From Microcoleus vaginatus_C (lineage in GTDB: Bacteria; Cyanobacteriota; Cyanobacteriia; Cyanobacteriales; Microcoleaceae), in assembly GCA_040004035.1 (NCBI GenBank), contig JAMPLN010000028.1: a stretch of DNA of 64,000 bases; one strand, given 5' to 3'. Of the stretch, positions 42,557-50,884 are shown piece after piece (position 1 is the first letter of the stretch; the number at the start of each line of letters is the position of its first letter). Made by a program: the position numbers and the translations under genes. The notes under the pieces were generated by a model that worked only from the letters and a program-made list of their open reading frames with translations, had not been told where the DNA came from and made no database searches.

Positions 42557-42952
42557 TTACTTTAGAGAGTCAACTAATGTTTCAACTCGTGCTTTAATTT
42601 CATCTCGAACGCGGTGAAAAGTTTCGATGGGTTGTCCGTCGGGATCGTCGAGTTGCCAATCTTCAAACACTTCTCGCAATACCCACGCTTCGGGTAAATT
42701 CACGCCGCAGCCGCAGAGAGAAATTACTGCATCGTAGTCTTCTGCATTGAATTCGTTTAATGGATTGGATGTTTGATCGGTGATGTCAATGCCGATTTCT
42801 GACATGACTTGAATTGCTGTCGGATGAACTCTGCTTGATTCTAACCCGGAACTGGTGACTCCAATCTTGCCGGCTCCGATGGTTTTAGCGAATCCTTCTG
42901 CCATTTGCGATCTGCAGGAGTTTCTTTTGCAAACAAACATTACTTTTTTCAT
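42557..42952 (-). CDS. arsC: Arsenate reductase ArsC (low-MW phosphatase family)
   Basis: The 131-residue enzyme has the CX5R loop VCKRNSCRSQMAEG with Cys8, a further Cys13, and the pair Cys80-Gly-Cys82 in ISLCGCGV. Cys8, Cys80 and Cys82 are exactly the catalytic set described for the Synechocystis arsenate reductase, which uses glutathione and glutaredoxin. It reduces arsenate to arsenite. Its length matches the family. It lies 50 bases after arsH and belongs to the ars operon. Confidence 0.95.
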   Translation of the reverse strand: MKKVMFVCKRNSCRSQMAEGFAKTIGAGKIGVTSSGLESSRVHPTAIQVMSEIGIDITDQTSNPLNEFNAEDYDAVISLCGCGVNLPEAWVLREVFEDWQLDDPDGQPIETFHRVRDEIKARVETLVDSLK

Positions 42953-43002
42953 GGTTTTTGTGAGTTGTTGGTTATCGGTTGCTGTCGGGGTTCCGGCAGT
43001 GT

Positions 43003-43662
43003 CTAAGCGCCCGGTAATTCAAGGGCGCGATTTGCTAGGGCGATCGCCTCTTTAGCTGCTTGTTCCTTGCGTTCGCTGTAGCGATCGGTCAAATAGTCCG
43101 CTTGCTCCCGCAACAGCAAGGTAAACTTGTACAGTTCCTCCATCACGTCGATCGCGCGATCGCGATAAGGCGAATCCTTCATCGTCCCATCTTCATTAAA
43201 TTCCTGATAAGCCTTCGCCACCGAAGACTGATTCGGAATCGTAAACATCCGCATCCAGCGACCCAAAATTCTCAAAGTATTGACAGCATTAAAAGACTGC
43301 GAACCGCCGCTAACTTGCATCACCGCCAAAGTTCGGCCTTGAGTCGGTCTGACAGCCCCAATGCTTAAAGGAATCCAGTCAATTTGATTTTTTATAATGC
43401 CGGTAATATTGCCGTGCATTTCTGGACTAGACCACACCTGACCCTCCGACCACAGGCTCAATTCCCGTAATTCTTGAACCTTCGGATGCGTATCGGGAAC
43501 GCTACCATAAATCGGCAATTCTAGAGGATTAAAAAACCTAACTTCGGCACCGAAGCCCTCAATAATTCGAGCCGATTCTTCAGCCAATAAGCGGCTGTAA
43601 GAACGCTCTCTTAACGAGCCGTATAAAAACAAAATTCTCGGTTTGTGCGTAAAACTTGTCAT
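43003..43662 (-). CDS. arsH: ArsH, NADPH-dependent FMN reductase
   Basis: The 219-residue flavoprotein has the flavodoxin-like start RILFLYGSLRERSYSRLLAEE (9-29) and FFNPLELPIYGSVPDTHPKV near 43-62. PEMHGNITGIIKNQIDWIPLS (80-100) is the typical ArsH loop. ArsH is a tetrameric NADPH:FMN oxidoreductase that detoxifies trivalent organoarsenicals or reduces other acceptors. It starts seven bases after the aquaporin stop, so the two are translationally linked. An ArsR-regulated place in the operon is consistent with its family. Confidence 0.94.
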   Translation of the reverse strand: MTSFTHKPRILFLYGSLRERSYSRLLAEESARIIEGFGAEVRFFNPLELPIYGSVPDTHPKVQELRELSLWSEGQVWSSPEMHGNITGIIKNQIDWIPLSIGAVRPTQGRTLAVMQVSGGSQSFNAVNTLRILGRWMRMFTIPNQSSVAKAYQEFNEDGTMKDSPYRDRAIDVMEELYKFTLLLREQADYLTDRYSERKEQAAKEAIALANRALELPGA

Positions 43663-43669
43663 GCTACTT

Positions 43670-44380
43670 TCAATTAAAATCCCGAAATCCGTTAGATATT
43701 TCCCGATAAACTGCGACTGCTAATTGTGCTCCCCAAATAGGAGCCACCCAGTAAACCCAGTGGTGTTCCCAAATGCCGCCAACTAAAGCCGGGCCGAGAG
43801 AGCGTGCCGGATTCATACTCGCTCCGGTAATTGGCCCCATAAATGCAGCTTCTAACCCTACAGTTAACCCAATTGCTATCCCCGCAAAACCGATGGGAGC
43901 GCGCCTATCTAATCCCGAACCTAAGATAACAAACATCAGGATAAAAGTCAATACTGTTTCTAGGATTAGAGACTGTAACCAGTTACCGTTGAGAGGAAGA
44001 GTTGCACCGAGATTTGCTACTTTTCCTAGGGTAATTAGCAGCAATTGAGAAGCTGCGATTGCACCCGCACACTGCGCTAAAATATAAGGCAAAATACGCT
44101 GGCTTGGAAAAAAACCGCTCGCCCAGAAAGCTAACGTTACAGCCGGATTCAAGTGGGCGCTGCTAATATGACCGGTAGCATAAATCATTGCGGCGACAAC
44201 GGCTCCAAAGACAAAACTAATGCCTAAATGAGTAATTGCACCCTGGCTAATTTTGTTAACCATCACGGCGCCCGTGCCTGCAAATACCAGAATAAACGTA
44301 CCGAGGAATTCTGCAATTGCTTCTCTCCTGCACTCGGGTGAGAACAAGGTGCTTGCTGTCTTATAAACTGACTTGAACAT
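43670..44380 (-). CDS. MIP/aquaporin channel, probable arsenite channel
   Basis: The 236-residue protein has six membrane segments and the two half-helix NPA motifs, SSAHLNPAVTLAFW near 86-99 and GASMNPARSLGPALV near 191-205. Arg after the second NPA (NPAR) is the selectivity arginine. Aquaporins of this kind in ars operons (AqpS-like) can carry arsenite out of the cell after ArsC reduction, as in Sinorhizobium. No ArsB or ACR3 pump is present in the cluster, which fits this role. It could also be a general water or glycerol channel. Confidence 0.85.
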   Translation of the reverse strand: MFKSVYKTASTLFSPECRREAIAEFLGTFILVFAGTGAVMVNKISQGAITHLGISFVFGAVVAAMIYATGHISSAHLNPAVTLAFWASGFFPSQRILPYILAQCAGAIAASQLLLITLGKVANLGATLPLNGNWLQSLILETVLTFILMFVILGSGLDRRAPIGFAGIAIGLTVGLEAAFMGPITGASMNPARSLGPALVGGIWEHHWVYWVAPIWGAQLAVAVYREISNGFRDFN

Positions 44381-44481
44381 TGAGTCGATCCGTGATAAAT
44401 TTACCTCTCTTGTGAGATTTTAGTTACCAATCTAAATTTACAGCTAACAAGCTACAACAGTTGACAGATGACCACTGATAC

Positions 44482-45510
44482 CTAAAAAGTTGCCTGGTGT
44501 CGCAATAACTCTCCAATTGTCGAGTCAAGCTGAGCTTTGCCACCAAAAACAGTCCCTACCTTGCCATTGTAAAAGTGCTGATAAATTAGTTGATAGCCTT
44601 CTTTTGGTAAAGGAATATAACCCACCGAACTAACGAAGGTCGGAGCTTTCTTCATGTAGAATTCTACAAAGTTGCGTAGTTCTAGTTTATTTTGAGCCGA
44701 GTTGTAGTTGACATAGATAAATAGAGGTCGTGCCAGGGGCTGATACTGAGCTTTTTCTACAGTTTCGCGGGAGGGCAACACTGCTCCTTTGCCTCTGTCA
44801 ATACCTACAGCTTTCAATTGACTTTGGTTGCCTTCGTAATAGGACAATCCAAAGTAACCTAAAGCATTTTCGTCTTTAATAACTCCTTGCACTAAAACTG
44901 TGTCGTCTTCACTAGCTGTATAGTCGGTACGGCTCGCTTTCGCAGTACCTACTGTTGCCTCTGTGAAGTAGTCAAATGTACCGGAATCTTTGCCTGCACC
45001 GTAGAGGGTTAGAGGTCGATTCGGCCAATTAGGTCGGATCTGATTCCATCGGGTAATTTTTCCTTGGGCGGCGGGTTCCCAAATTTTTTTCAATTCCTCT
45101 ACAGTAATGTCTTTTATCCAGTCGTTTTTGGGATTGACTACTACTGTGAGCGCGTCAAATGCGACAGGTAATTCGTAGTAGCGGATGCCAGCTTTGTTGC
45201 AGGCTTCCATTTCCCCTGGGCTGATGGGTCGCGAGGCGTTGCTGATGTCAGTTTCGCCAGCACAAAACTTTCTAAATCCTCCACCAGTACCGGAGAATTC
45301 AACAGTAATTGATGCTTTTTTGGGATTGGTATTTTGATATTCTTTGGCGATCGCATCCGTAATTGGATACACAGTGCTGGAACCGTCAATTTTAATGCTT
45401 TGCGATTCTTGCGACTGGACTTGTCCGCAGGAGTTGAGAAGCCCGATCGCACCTATGGTCAAAGCAATTATACTTAGTGCGGAAACCTTGGGCTTTTCTG
45501 CTGGCTTCAT
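44482..45510 (-). CDS. PstS-like phosphate/arsenate-binding lipoprotein in the ars cluster
   Basis: From ATG 45510 the protein has 342 residues and a lipoprotein signal with Cys28 (LLNSC). The PstS/SphX fold is clear: IKIDGSSTVYPITDAIAKEY near 38-57, VEFSGTGGGFRKFCAGETDISNASRPI near 69-95, and GAGKDSGTFDYFTEATVG near 170-187. GSSTVYP and SGTGGGF are the oxyanion-binding loops. Its position downstream of arsR and upstream of the aquaporin suggests a phosphate-versus-arsenate role, perhaps binding phosphate when arsenate is high. A palindromic site lies 41 bases upstream. No PstC or PstA gene is nearby. Confidence 0.85.
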   Translation of the reverse strand: MKPAEKPKVSALSIIALTIGAIGLLNSCGQVQSQESQSIKIDGSSTVYPITDAIAKEYQNTNPKKASITVEFSGTGGGFRKFCAGETDISNASRPISPGEMEACNKAGIRYYELPVAFDALTVVVNPKNDWIKDITVEELKKIWEPAAQGKITRWNQIRPNWPNRPLTLYGAGKDSGTFDYFTEATVGTAKASRTDYTASEDDTVLVQGVIKDENALGYFGLSYYEGNQSQLKAVGIDRGKGAVLPSRETVEKAQYQPLARPLFIYVNYNSAQNKLELRNFVEFYMKKAPTFVSSVGYIPLPKEGYQLIYQHFYNGKVGTVFGGKAQLDSTIGELLRHQATF

Positions 45511-45550
45511 TGACCTCACCCAATGCCATAACTAAGGGATACACTGGAAT

Positions 45551-45572
45551 CATATCAATAAAATTTGATATG
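45551..45572. promoter_or_regulatory. Candidate ArsR operator
   Basis: CATATCAA (45551-45558) and TTGATATG (45565-45572) form a perfect 8-bp inverted repeat separated by TAAAAT. ATCAA-N6-TTGAT-type palindromes are the usual binding pattern of the ArsR/SmtB family. It lies in the 116-base gap between arsR and the PstS-like gene, so it probably controls an internal promoter for the downstream genes. Confidence 0.55.
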
Positions 45573-45626
45573 TCAAGTATGAGGGAAGACAAACAGGCAA
45601 TAAACACATTAAGAAATGTTGATGGG

Positions 45627-45986
45627 TTAACCCGCGTCGGAACAAGGGCGCGCCGGCAGGATCTGGCTGAAGCGGCGGTACTCCGACAGGTATTGTTCGA
45701 GGGCGACAAACTGAGCTAAATTGAGGCTGTAGTAAATCCAGCGACCTTCTTGGCGGCTGCGGACTAAAGCTGCATCCTTCAAGGTTTTGAGGTGGAAAGA
45801 GAGTTTAGGCTGAGGGACAGAAAGTCGATCGCACAATTCGCAAACGCACAACTCCTGTTCTCGCAGCAACTCCAAAATCTGAATCCGCAGGGGGTCAGAA
45901 AGAGCGTGAAAGCCTGCGGAGACAAGTTTTTCCGAAATTGGCGGCTGTGGGAGGCGATCGGGCGCTGCCGTAGAATTTTTAAGCAT
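45627..45986 (-). CDS. arsR: ArsR/SmtB-family arsenic repressor
   Basis: The 119-residue winged-helix protein has SAGFHALSDPLRIQILELLREQELCVCELCDRL in helices 1-3, with the arsenic-binding Cys47, Cys49 and Cys52 in the ELCVCELCD helix. PKLSFHLKTLKDAALVRSRQEGRWIYYSL is the recognition helix plus wing. It would repress the cluster until arsenite binds the cysteines. It is the first gene of the cluster on the minus strand; the start is ATG 45986, one codon inside the longest frame. The C-terminal tail ends ARPCSDAG with one more Cys. Confidence 0.93.
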   Translation of the reverse strand: MLKNSTAAPDRLPQPPISEKLVSAGFHALSDPLRIQILELLREQELCVCELCDRLSVPQPKLSFHLKTLKDAALVRSRQEGRWIYYSLNLAQFVALEQYLSEYRRFSQILPARPCSDAG

Positions 45987-46083
45987 CAATTATTTAGAAA
46001 ACATCCATACAAAACATCATAGTTTCTCAAGCTTCATCCCAGAAAATCAGTGCATTCAGCATCGGCCGATCCTTCGGACTTGA

Positions 46084-46338
46084 TTACTTCGGATTCTGTA
46101 CCCGCGCCGGCACATCAGTGAGTCCGGCTTTCTGCATCAGCGAAATCACCCCTATAGATAGAATTCCCCCAATAATTGCCCCAACAACTACCAGGATGAT
46201 AAAGACTTTTTGCAGAGTTTTTTTAGTTGCCGGGTGGTACTGTCTCGGCAATTCTTCACCTTGCTCGTCAACTTCTTGCTCCAAGGGGTCTAGCGGATTG
46301 GAGGGATTTGAGTTAAAGGGGTTGGGCGCTTGATTCAT
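46084..46338 (-). CDS. Small single-pass membrane protein (hypothetical)
   Basis: The 84-residue protein has an Asn/Pro/Asp-rich N-terminus (residues 1-35) and one membrane helix, KVFIILVVVGAIIGGILSIGVISLM, near 44-68. It is a conserved-looking cyanobacterial type, but I do not recognise a family. Orientation is probably N-terminus in the cytoplasm because of the KKTLQK before the helix. Function unknown. Confidence 0.6.
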   Translation of the reverse strand: MNQAPNPFNSNPSNPLDPLEQEVDEQGEELPRQYHPATKKTLQKVFIILVVVGAIIGGILSIGVISLMQKAGLTDVPARVQNPK

Positions 46339-46422
46339 GGCTGGCTTTGGTTAAACGATATCCACAACTATTTTAACTTGCGATTTGCACGCAGCAGCTT
46401 AAATAATACATTCTGGTTTCAC

Positions 46423-47022
46423 TCAAGACTCTATAAAATTTATTAAGATACCGAGAATTTTACCAACATTATTAATAAAATATTCGCTGGTGTCAATCTC
46501 GATCGCAATTCCTTCTAGTTTGAAAAATTTCCAAATACTTCCAGTGGTGATCACTCCATAAATTGTCTGAATGTCATTTTCTTGACGCTGGTTAAATATT
46601 TGTGCTGCGATCGTTTCTGCCATGCACTGTCCTAAGCCGGATTGGATGTTGTCATTTTTGGCTTCAACCAAGGCGATAACTGGGGATTCAATGACTAGCT
46701 GTTCCGGCGATCTGCTAATTATAAAATCGCAATAACCGCTCAAACCCCTAGCAGCGTCTACATTGAATTCTCGACCGGAAAATAAACTTATCCGTTGCGG
46801 CAGCCGTTTTTTTATTTCAACTAATATTGGCGCGACAATTAGCTCGGAGCGAGCTTTCTCGGAATTAATTTCTAGTGCTAAAGGCAGATTGAATTGCAAA
46901 GTTTCTTGCAAAAAACTGCTTGGTTCTATTTCGGGAATGTCAGCAAACAAGCCCATCTTGCTCGAAAAGGCGATGCCGAAAGTTGCCTTAATTTGTTCTA
47001 TGCTAAATTGACTGTAGGGCAT
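46423..47022 (-). CDS. PD-(D/E)XK nuclease-like hypothetical protein
   Basis: The 199-residue protein has a nuclease-fold pattern: Glu60 (EKARSELIVAP), Asp99 in GYCDFIIS, Glu120-Ala-Lys122 in IALVEAKN and then GQCMAET. This is the E...D...ExK...QxxxE spacing of PD-(D/E)XK proteins. It is known as a type of cyanobacterial conserved protein without assigned function. No partner such as a methyltransferase or toxin gene is adjacent. DNA binding or cleavage is possible but not shown. Confidence 0.6.
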   Translation of the reverse strand: MPYSQFSIEQIKATFGIAFSSKMGLFADIPEIEPSSFLQETLQFNLPLALEINSEKARSELIVAPILVEIKKRLPQRISLFSGREFNVDAARGLSGYCDFIISRSPEQLVIESPVIALVEAKNDNIQSGLGQCMAETIAAQIFNQRQENDIQTIYGVITTGSIWKFFKLEGIAIEIDTSEYFINNVGKILGILINFIES

Positions 47023-47059
47023 TTAACTCCCTCTATCAAAACAATAATTTTTTCAAACA

Positions 47060-47127
47060 TCGCAGCCGGGGCGGGTTGATCTGATTCTACTACTTAAATT
47101 ACAGATTTTAATGAACCCGCCTCTACA
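47060..47127. repeat. Inverted repeat of the GGGCGGGTT family
   Basis: GGCGGGTT (47070-47077) faces AACCCGCC (47114-47121). It lies between the two minus-strand genes and may end transcription of the downstream HEAT gene. Confidence 0.6.
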
Positions 47128-47132
47128 AATTT

Positions 47133-47807
47133 TTACACTTCTGTTTTTGACAAACGATCGAGAGAAATTGTTGCTGCTTGAGATACTTGAGAATTCCTAT
47201 CTTTTTCTAAGTATTTCAAAGCCGAAACGCTCTTAACACTCGGCAAATTGCCCAAAGCTTCAGCCAGCCTCTGGCGGATCAGCCAATCTTCCGACTGAGC
47301 AAAATTGAGGATGCGATCGATCGCCCCAATTTCCTTAATTTCCCCCAAAGCCGAAATTGCGGCCTGCTGGATCACCACTTGCTCACTGTCGAGAGCTTTC
47401 AGCAGCACATCGCGAGCCCGGGGATCTTTGAGATTTCCCAGAGAAACAGCAGCACTGAAGCGCACCAGCCATTCAGTATCTTCGTAAAAAGCCCGCACCA
47501 AAGCATCAAAAGCTCTGATATCTTCCAGATAGCCCAAAGCACCCGCAGCGTCAGCGCGAATGCCGTAATCCGGGTCAGTTTCTAGCAATTTGACTAGAAT
47601 AGGATAGCACTCTGCTGTCGGTTTGACCCCGAGAGCAAACACAGCCATCGATCGCACCTGCAAACTTTCGTCGTTCAACACCTTTTTAATCAAAGGCACC
47701 GCCTCAGCAGCAGGCACATTCCGCAAGTTGGCCAAAGCCACCATTCGATCGGCTGAATTTTGGCTTTCTAACTTGGCTGCAATTTGCTCTAAGCTTAAAG
47801 TTGTCAT
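47133..47807 (-). CDS. HEAT-repeat protein, NblB-like
   Basis: The 224-residue protein is a chain of about six HEAT repeats of ~31 residues, for example RADAAGALGYLEDIRAFDALVRAFYEDTEWLVRFSAAVSLGNL. Its length and repeat pattern match NblB/lyase-type HEAT proteins of cyanobacteria, which bind phycobilins or help dismantle phycobilisomes. Other HEAT proteins such as CpcE/CpcF-type lyases have similar repeats, so the precise role is not settled. The gene is divergent from the CBS kinase gene with 268 bases between. Confidence 0.65.
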   Translation of the reverse strand: MTTLSLEQIAAKLESQNSADRMVALANLRNVPAAEAVPLIKKVLNDESLQVRSMAVFALGVKPTAECYPILVKLLETDPDYGIRADAAGALGYLEDIRAFDALVRAFYEDTEWLVRFSAAVSLGNLKDPRARDVLLKALDSEQVVIQQAAISALGEIKEIGAIDRILNFAQSEDWLIRQRLAEALGNLPSVKSVSALKYLEKDRNSQVSQAATISLDRLSKTEV

Positions 47808-48075
47808 TATGGATAAATCTTGTAGTAAAACTTTACATTCGGGTTATTTTGATTATAGGGGAGTCTCAGGAGAAAAGCAGGCAGTAAAAACCGCCCAAGA
47901 ATTTGAGATCAGTGAGATTGCGAATTAGTGGCACGATTAATCTAAAGTTCAGATTGCGTGGAAATAATCAAAGAGAAAGTTTATTATTTAAATCCCAAGC
48001 ACAGGCGAGGTGTTTCTGCCGTTCCCTAAGGCTTTGCCCGATAGTTAGCCGCCCTCTGACAACCTGCAATCAACT

Positions 48076-50535
48076 ATGCCGTTCTACCACCCGCCCTTTT
48101 ACTCCTCAGCCTTAGAACAAGCGATCGATCGCTACCCCCTCACTGCCGGGCCAGAAACTTCCTTAGCAGTGGCGATCGCCCTGATGAGTCAGTTGCAAAA
48201 CAGTTGTCCTCTAGTCAAAACACCTGTACCCTCAGACCGGGGGGCGATAACCGAAACATCCGCGCCGGAAAAGGTGCGGGCCCGCTGCGTGTTCGTCGTG
48301 CAGAACCAGCAGACTATTACCACAGGCAACTTATCTGACAACCCCAGCCGCGGACTGTTAATCGGCATATTAACTCCCGCCGACCTAGTGAGGCTGATAG
48401 CTTCTGGCACAATAGACAGCCAGCAAAAAGTAGCCCTGCACAAAATACCAATTTCCGAAGTGATGTCCCCGGTGTCGGTCTCCCTCACAGAATCCGATGA
48501 CCAAGACGTGTTTACCGCTTTATCCTTATTTCGCCAGCACAAGATTCGCTATTTGCCGATCGTCAATCAATTTCGCCACTTGGTAGGAGTGCTGACACGG
48601 GAAAGAATTCGCCAAGTATTGCAGCCTTCAAACATTCTTAAATTGCGGCGGGTAGCAGAATTAATGACTACGCCAATTACAGCGCCCCACACCGCCTCGC
48701 TGCTGAGCATAGCCGAACTGATGTCAGAGCATCAAGTCAGTTGCGTAGTGATTACAAAAAACAAAGAATTAACAATGGAGAAGCCCAAAGATGACTATAC
48801 CTCCATTTTTCACTATTCCTTTCACCAACCCCTGGGAATTATTACTGAATATGACCTTGTGCAGGCACAGTTTCTCGAACTAAATTTCGAGCAAACCCCT
48901 GCTCAAAAAGTCATGAGAACTCCCCTGCAATTTCTTCAACCCTCCGATTCCCTATGGACGGCGCACAAAGAAATGGAGCAGCAACAAGTGCAGCGGTTGG
49001 TCGTGTGCGGGGGACGCGGAGAACTGTTGGGAATTATTACTCAGACCAGCTTGCTCAGAGTCCTCGATCCCACCGAAATGTACCGAGTTGTCAAACAGTT
49101 GCAGCAGTCGGTTTATCAACTCCAAGCCGAAAAAGTGGAACTGCTGCAAAGCCGCAACGCCAAACTAGAACAGCAGGTGCGGGAACGGACTGCAAAACTC
49201 CACGAACAATTGCAGCGCGATCGGCTGTTAACTCACATTTCCTTGCGGATTCACCAATCCTTAAACCTCGAAGAAATTCTCAACGCCAGCGTCGATGAAG
49301 TCCGCCAAGTTTTGCAAGCTGACCGAGTAGCAATCCTGCATTTAGAGTCCAGCAATTACGGCATTGTAGTGGCAGAATCCGTTGCCGAAAATTGGCCTTC
49401 AATATTGGGAGAAATCATGCCGGATAATATTTGGCAAGAATCTGCTTCCGTGATCGAACAGGAAATTTATGCGGTTCCAGACCTCGACCAAGCCTGTTTG
49501 AGCGCCGAAAAATATGCCCGGTTCCAGCAAGCGCAAATCAAAGCTTATTTGATTGTACCAATTTTGCAAGACGGCAATTTGTGGGGGATGATGTGTGTCC
49601 ATCAGTGTTCCCAATCCCGTCAGTGGCAACCTTCGGAAGTGGATTTGCTCCTGCAACTGGCAACTCAAATCGCGATCGCCATTCAGCAAGCCCAACTCTA
49701 TCAGCAAGTCCAAAATCTCAACACCGACCTCGAACGCCAAGTCCAAGAACGCACGGCCGAATTGCAGCAAAAAGTTCACGAACTCCAGCATTTAAATGTC
49801 CTCAAAGATGAGTTTCTCAGCACCGTTTCTCACGAACTGCGGACGCCTTTAGCTAATATAAAAATGGCTATTCATATGTTAAGAATTTCTCCCACACTAG
49901 ATCGACGCCAGATTTATCTAGAAATTTTAGAAACAGAATGTACTAGAGAAACAGATTTGATTAATGCTTTGCTAGATTTGCAGCGGCTCGAAGCTGCAAC
50001 TTGCCCGATCGACCTCGAACCAGTAAACTTAGAAGTCTGGCTGCCTACTATTATCGACCCGTTTTACAGCCGGGCCCACGACCGCCACCAGGATTTGCGA
50101 GTAGAGTGCGATCGCCACCTCCCCACGATCAGTTCCAACCGCGCTAGTTTGGGACGAATTTTAGCAGAACTCCTCAACAATGCCTGCAAATATACGGCTA
50201 ATGACGGCGAAATTTCTCTGAAAGTTGAGTGCAAAAACGGAGACTGCGAACAAAGAGGACAAAGGACAAATTTGCGACAAGCAAGTGCTGTGGCTTCAGA
50301 AATCCAATTTACACTCAGCAATCAATCATCGATTTCCATAGAGGAATTGCCTCGAATTTTTGAGAAATTTTATCGAGTTCCCAACGCCGATCCTTGGAAA
50401 CAAGGAGGTACAGGTTTGGGTTTAGCTTTGGTTCAAAAACTTGTGGAACAGTTGCAGGGAAAAATTGAGGTTGAAAGCAGGAATGGCTGGACTCATTTTA
50501 TCGTCACATTTCCTACCAACCCAGATGGAAATTAG
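48076..50535 (+). CDS. CBS-GAF hybrid sensor histidine kinase
   Basis: The 819-residue soluble protein has two pairs of CBS domains (about 20-190 and 195-335). They include RGLLIGILTPADLVRLI, ISEVMSPVSVSL and IRYLPIVNQFRHLVGVLTRERI, then LMTTPITA and KVMRTPLQF. A coiled coil (about 345-385) leads to a GAF domain (about 390-545, with LQADRVAILHLESSNYGIVVAESV). The HisKA has FLSTVSHELRTPLANIKMAI near 577, and the HATPase has LNNACKYTANDGEI near 706 and GTGLGLALVQKLVEQLQG near 775. CBS pairs often bind adenosine nucleotides, so energy or redox state may be sensed. No response regulator is adjacent. Confidence 0.9.
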   Translation: MPFYHPPFYSSALEQAIDRYPLTAGPETSLAVAIALMSQLQNSCPLVKTPVPSDRGAITETSAPEKVRARCVFVVQNQQTITTGNLSDNPSRGLLIGILTPADLVRLIASGTIDSQQKVALHKIPISEVMSPVSVSLTESDDQDVFTALSLFRQHKIRYLPIVNQFRHLVGVLTRERIRQVLQPSNILKLRRVAELMTTPITAPHTASLLSIAELMSEHQVSCVVITKNKELTMEKPKDDYTSIFHYSFHQPLGIITEYDLVQAQFLELNFEQTPAQKVMRTPLQFLQPSDSLWTAHKEMEQQQVQRLVVCGGRGELLGIITQTSLLRVLDPTEMYRVVKQLQQSVYQLQAEKVELLQSRNAKLEQQVRERTAKLHEQLQRDRLLTHISLRIHQSLNLEEILNASVDEVRQVLQADRVAILHLESSNYGIVVAESVAENWPSILGEIMPDNIWQESASVIEQEIYAVPDLDQACLSAEKYARFQQAQIKAYLIVPILQDGNLWGMMCVHQCSQSRQWQPSEVDLLLQLATQIAIAIQQAQLYQQVQNLNTDLERQVQERTAELQQKVHELQHLNVLKDEFLSTVSHELRTPLANIKMAIHMLRISPTLDRRQIYLEILETECTRETDLINALLDLQRLEAATCPIDLEPVNLEVWLPTIIDPFYSRAHDRHQDLRVECDRHLPTISSNRASLGRILAELLNNACKYTANDGEISLKVECKNGDCEQRGQRTNLRQASAVASEIQFTLSNQSSISIEELPRIFEKFYRVPNADPWKQGGTGLGLALVQKLVEQLQGKIEVESRNGWTHFIVTFPTNPDGN

Positions 50536-50884
50536 TCGGCCATCAATCAATTTTAGATTTTAGATTTTACATTTTAGATTTCGGCCTAAGAGGTTCGGCG
50601 AGCGCGAGCCTCAAGTCGCGCTCAGTCGAACGATTTTAGCTTTTCGATTTACTCCACAGATGAATCTGGGAGATTGAACAAGAGTCTAAAATTTTGGCAG
50701 TTCTATGACTCCTGTCGGGGGCTTGTATCCTTTCTTTGGGGGTCAGCTTTGGGAGCATCTCATACTTGTAAAAACAGTTCTTCTGACTCCTTCCTTCTGA
50801 CTCCTTCCTTCTGACTCCTGCCTCCTGCCTCCTATTTTGGGCTTGGGTGCTTTCCTTGAGATGCTCGCTCAACTTTGTTGGGTG
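50536..50884. repeat. Repeat-rich gap between convergent genes
   Basis: It contains TTTTAGA heptamers (50553-50580), an inverted repeat GTTCGGCGAGCGCGA facing TCGCGCTCAGTCGAAC (50593-50630) and CTTCCTTCTGACTC-type units (50778-50830). Reading frames in it are built from repeats, so no gene is called. Confidence 0.7.

Noticed and set aside
50636..50872. 78-codon minus-strand frame
   Set aside because: It is made mainly of translated CTTCCTTCTGACTC repeats.
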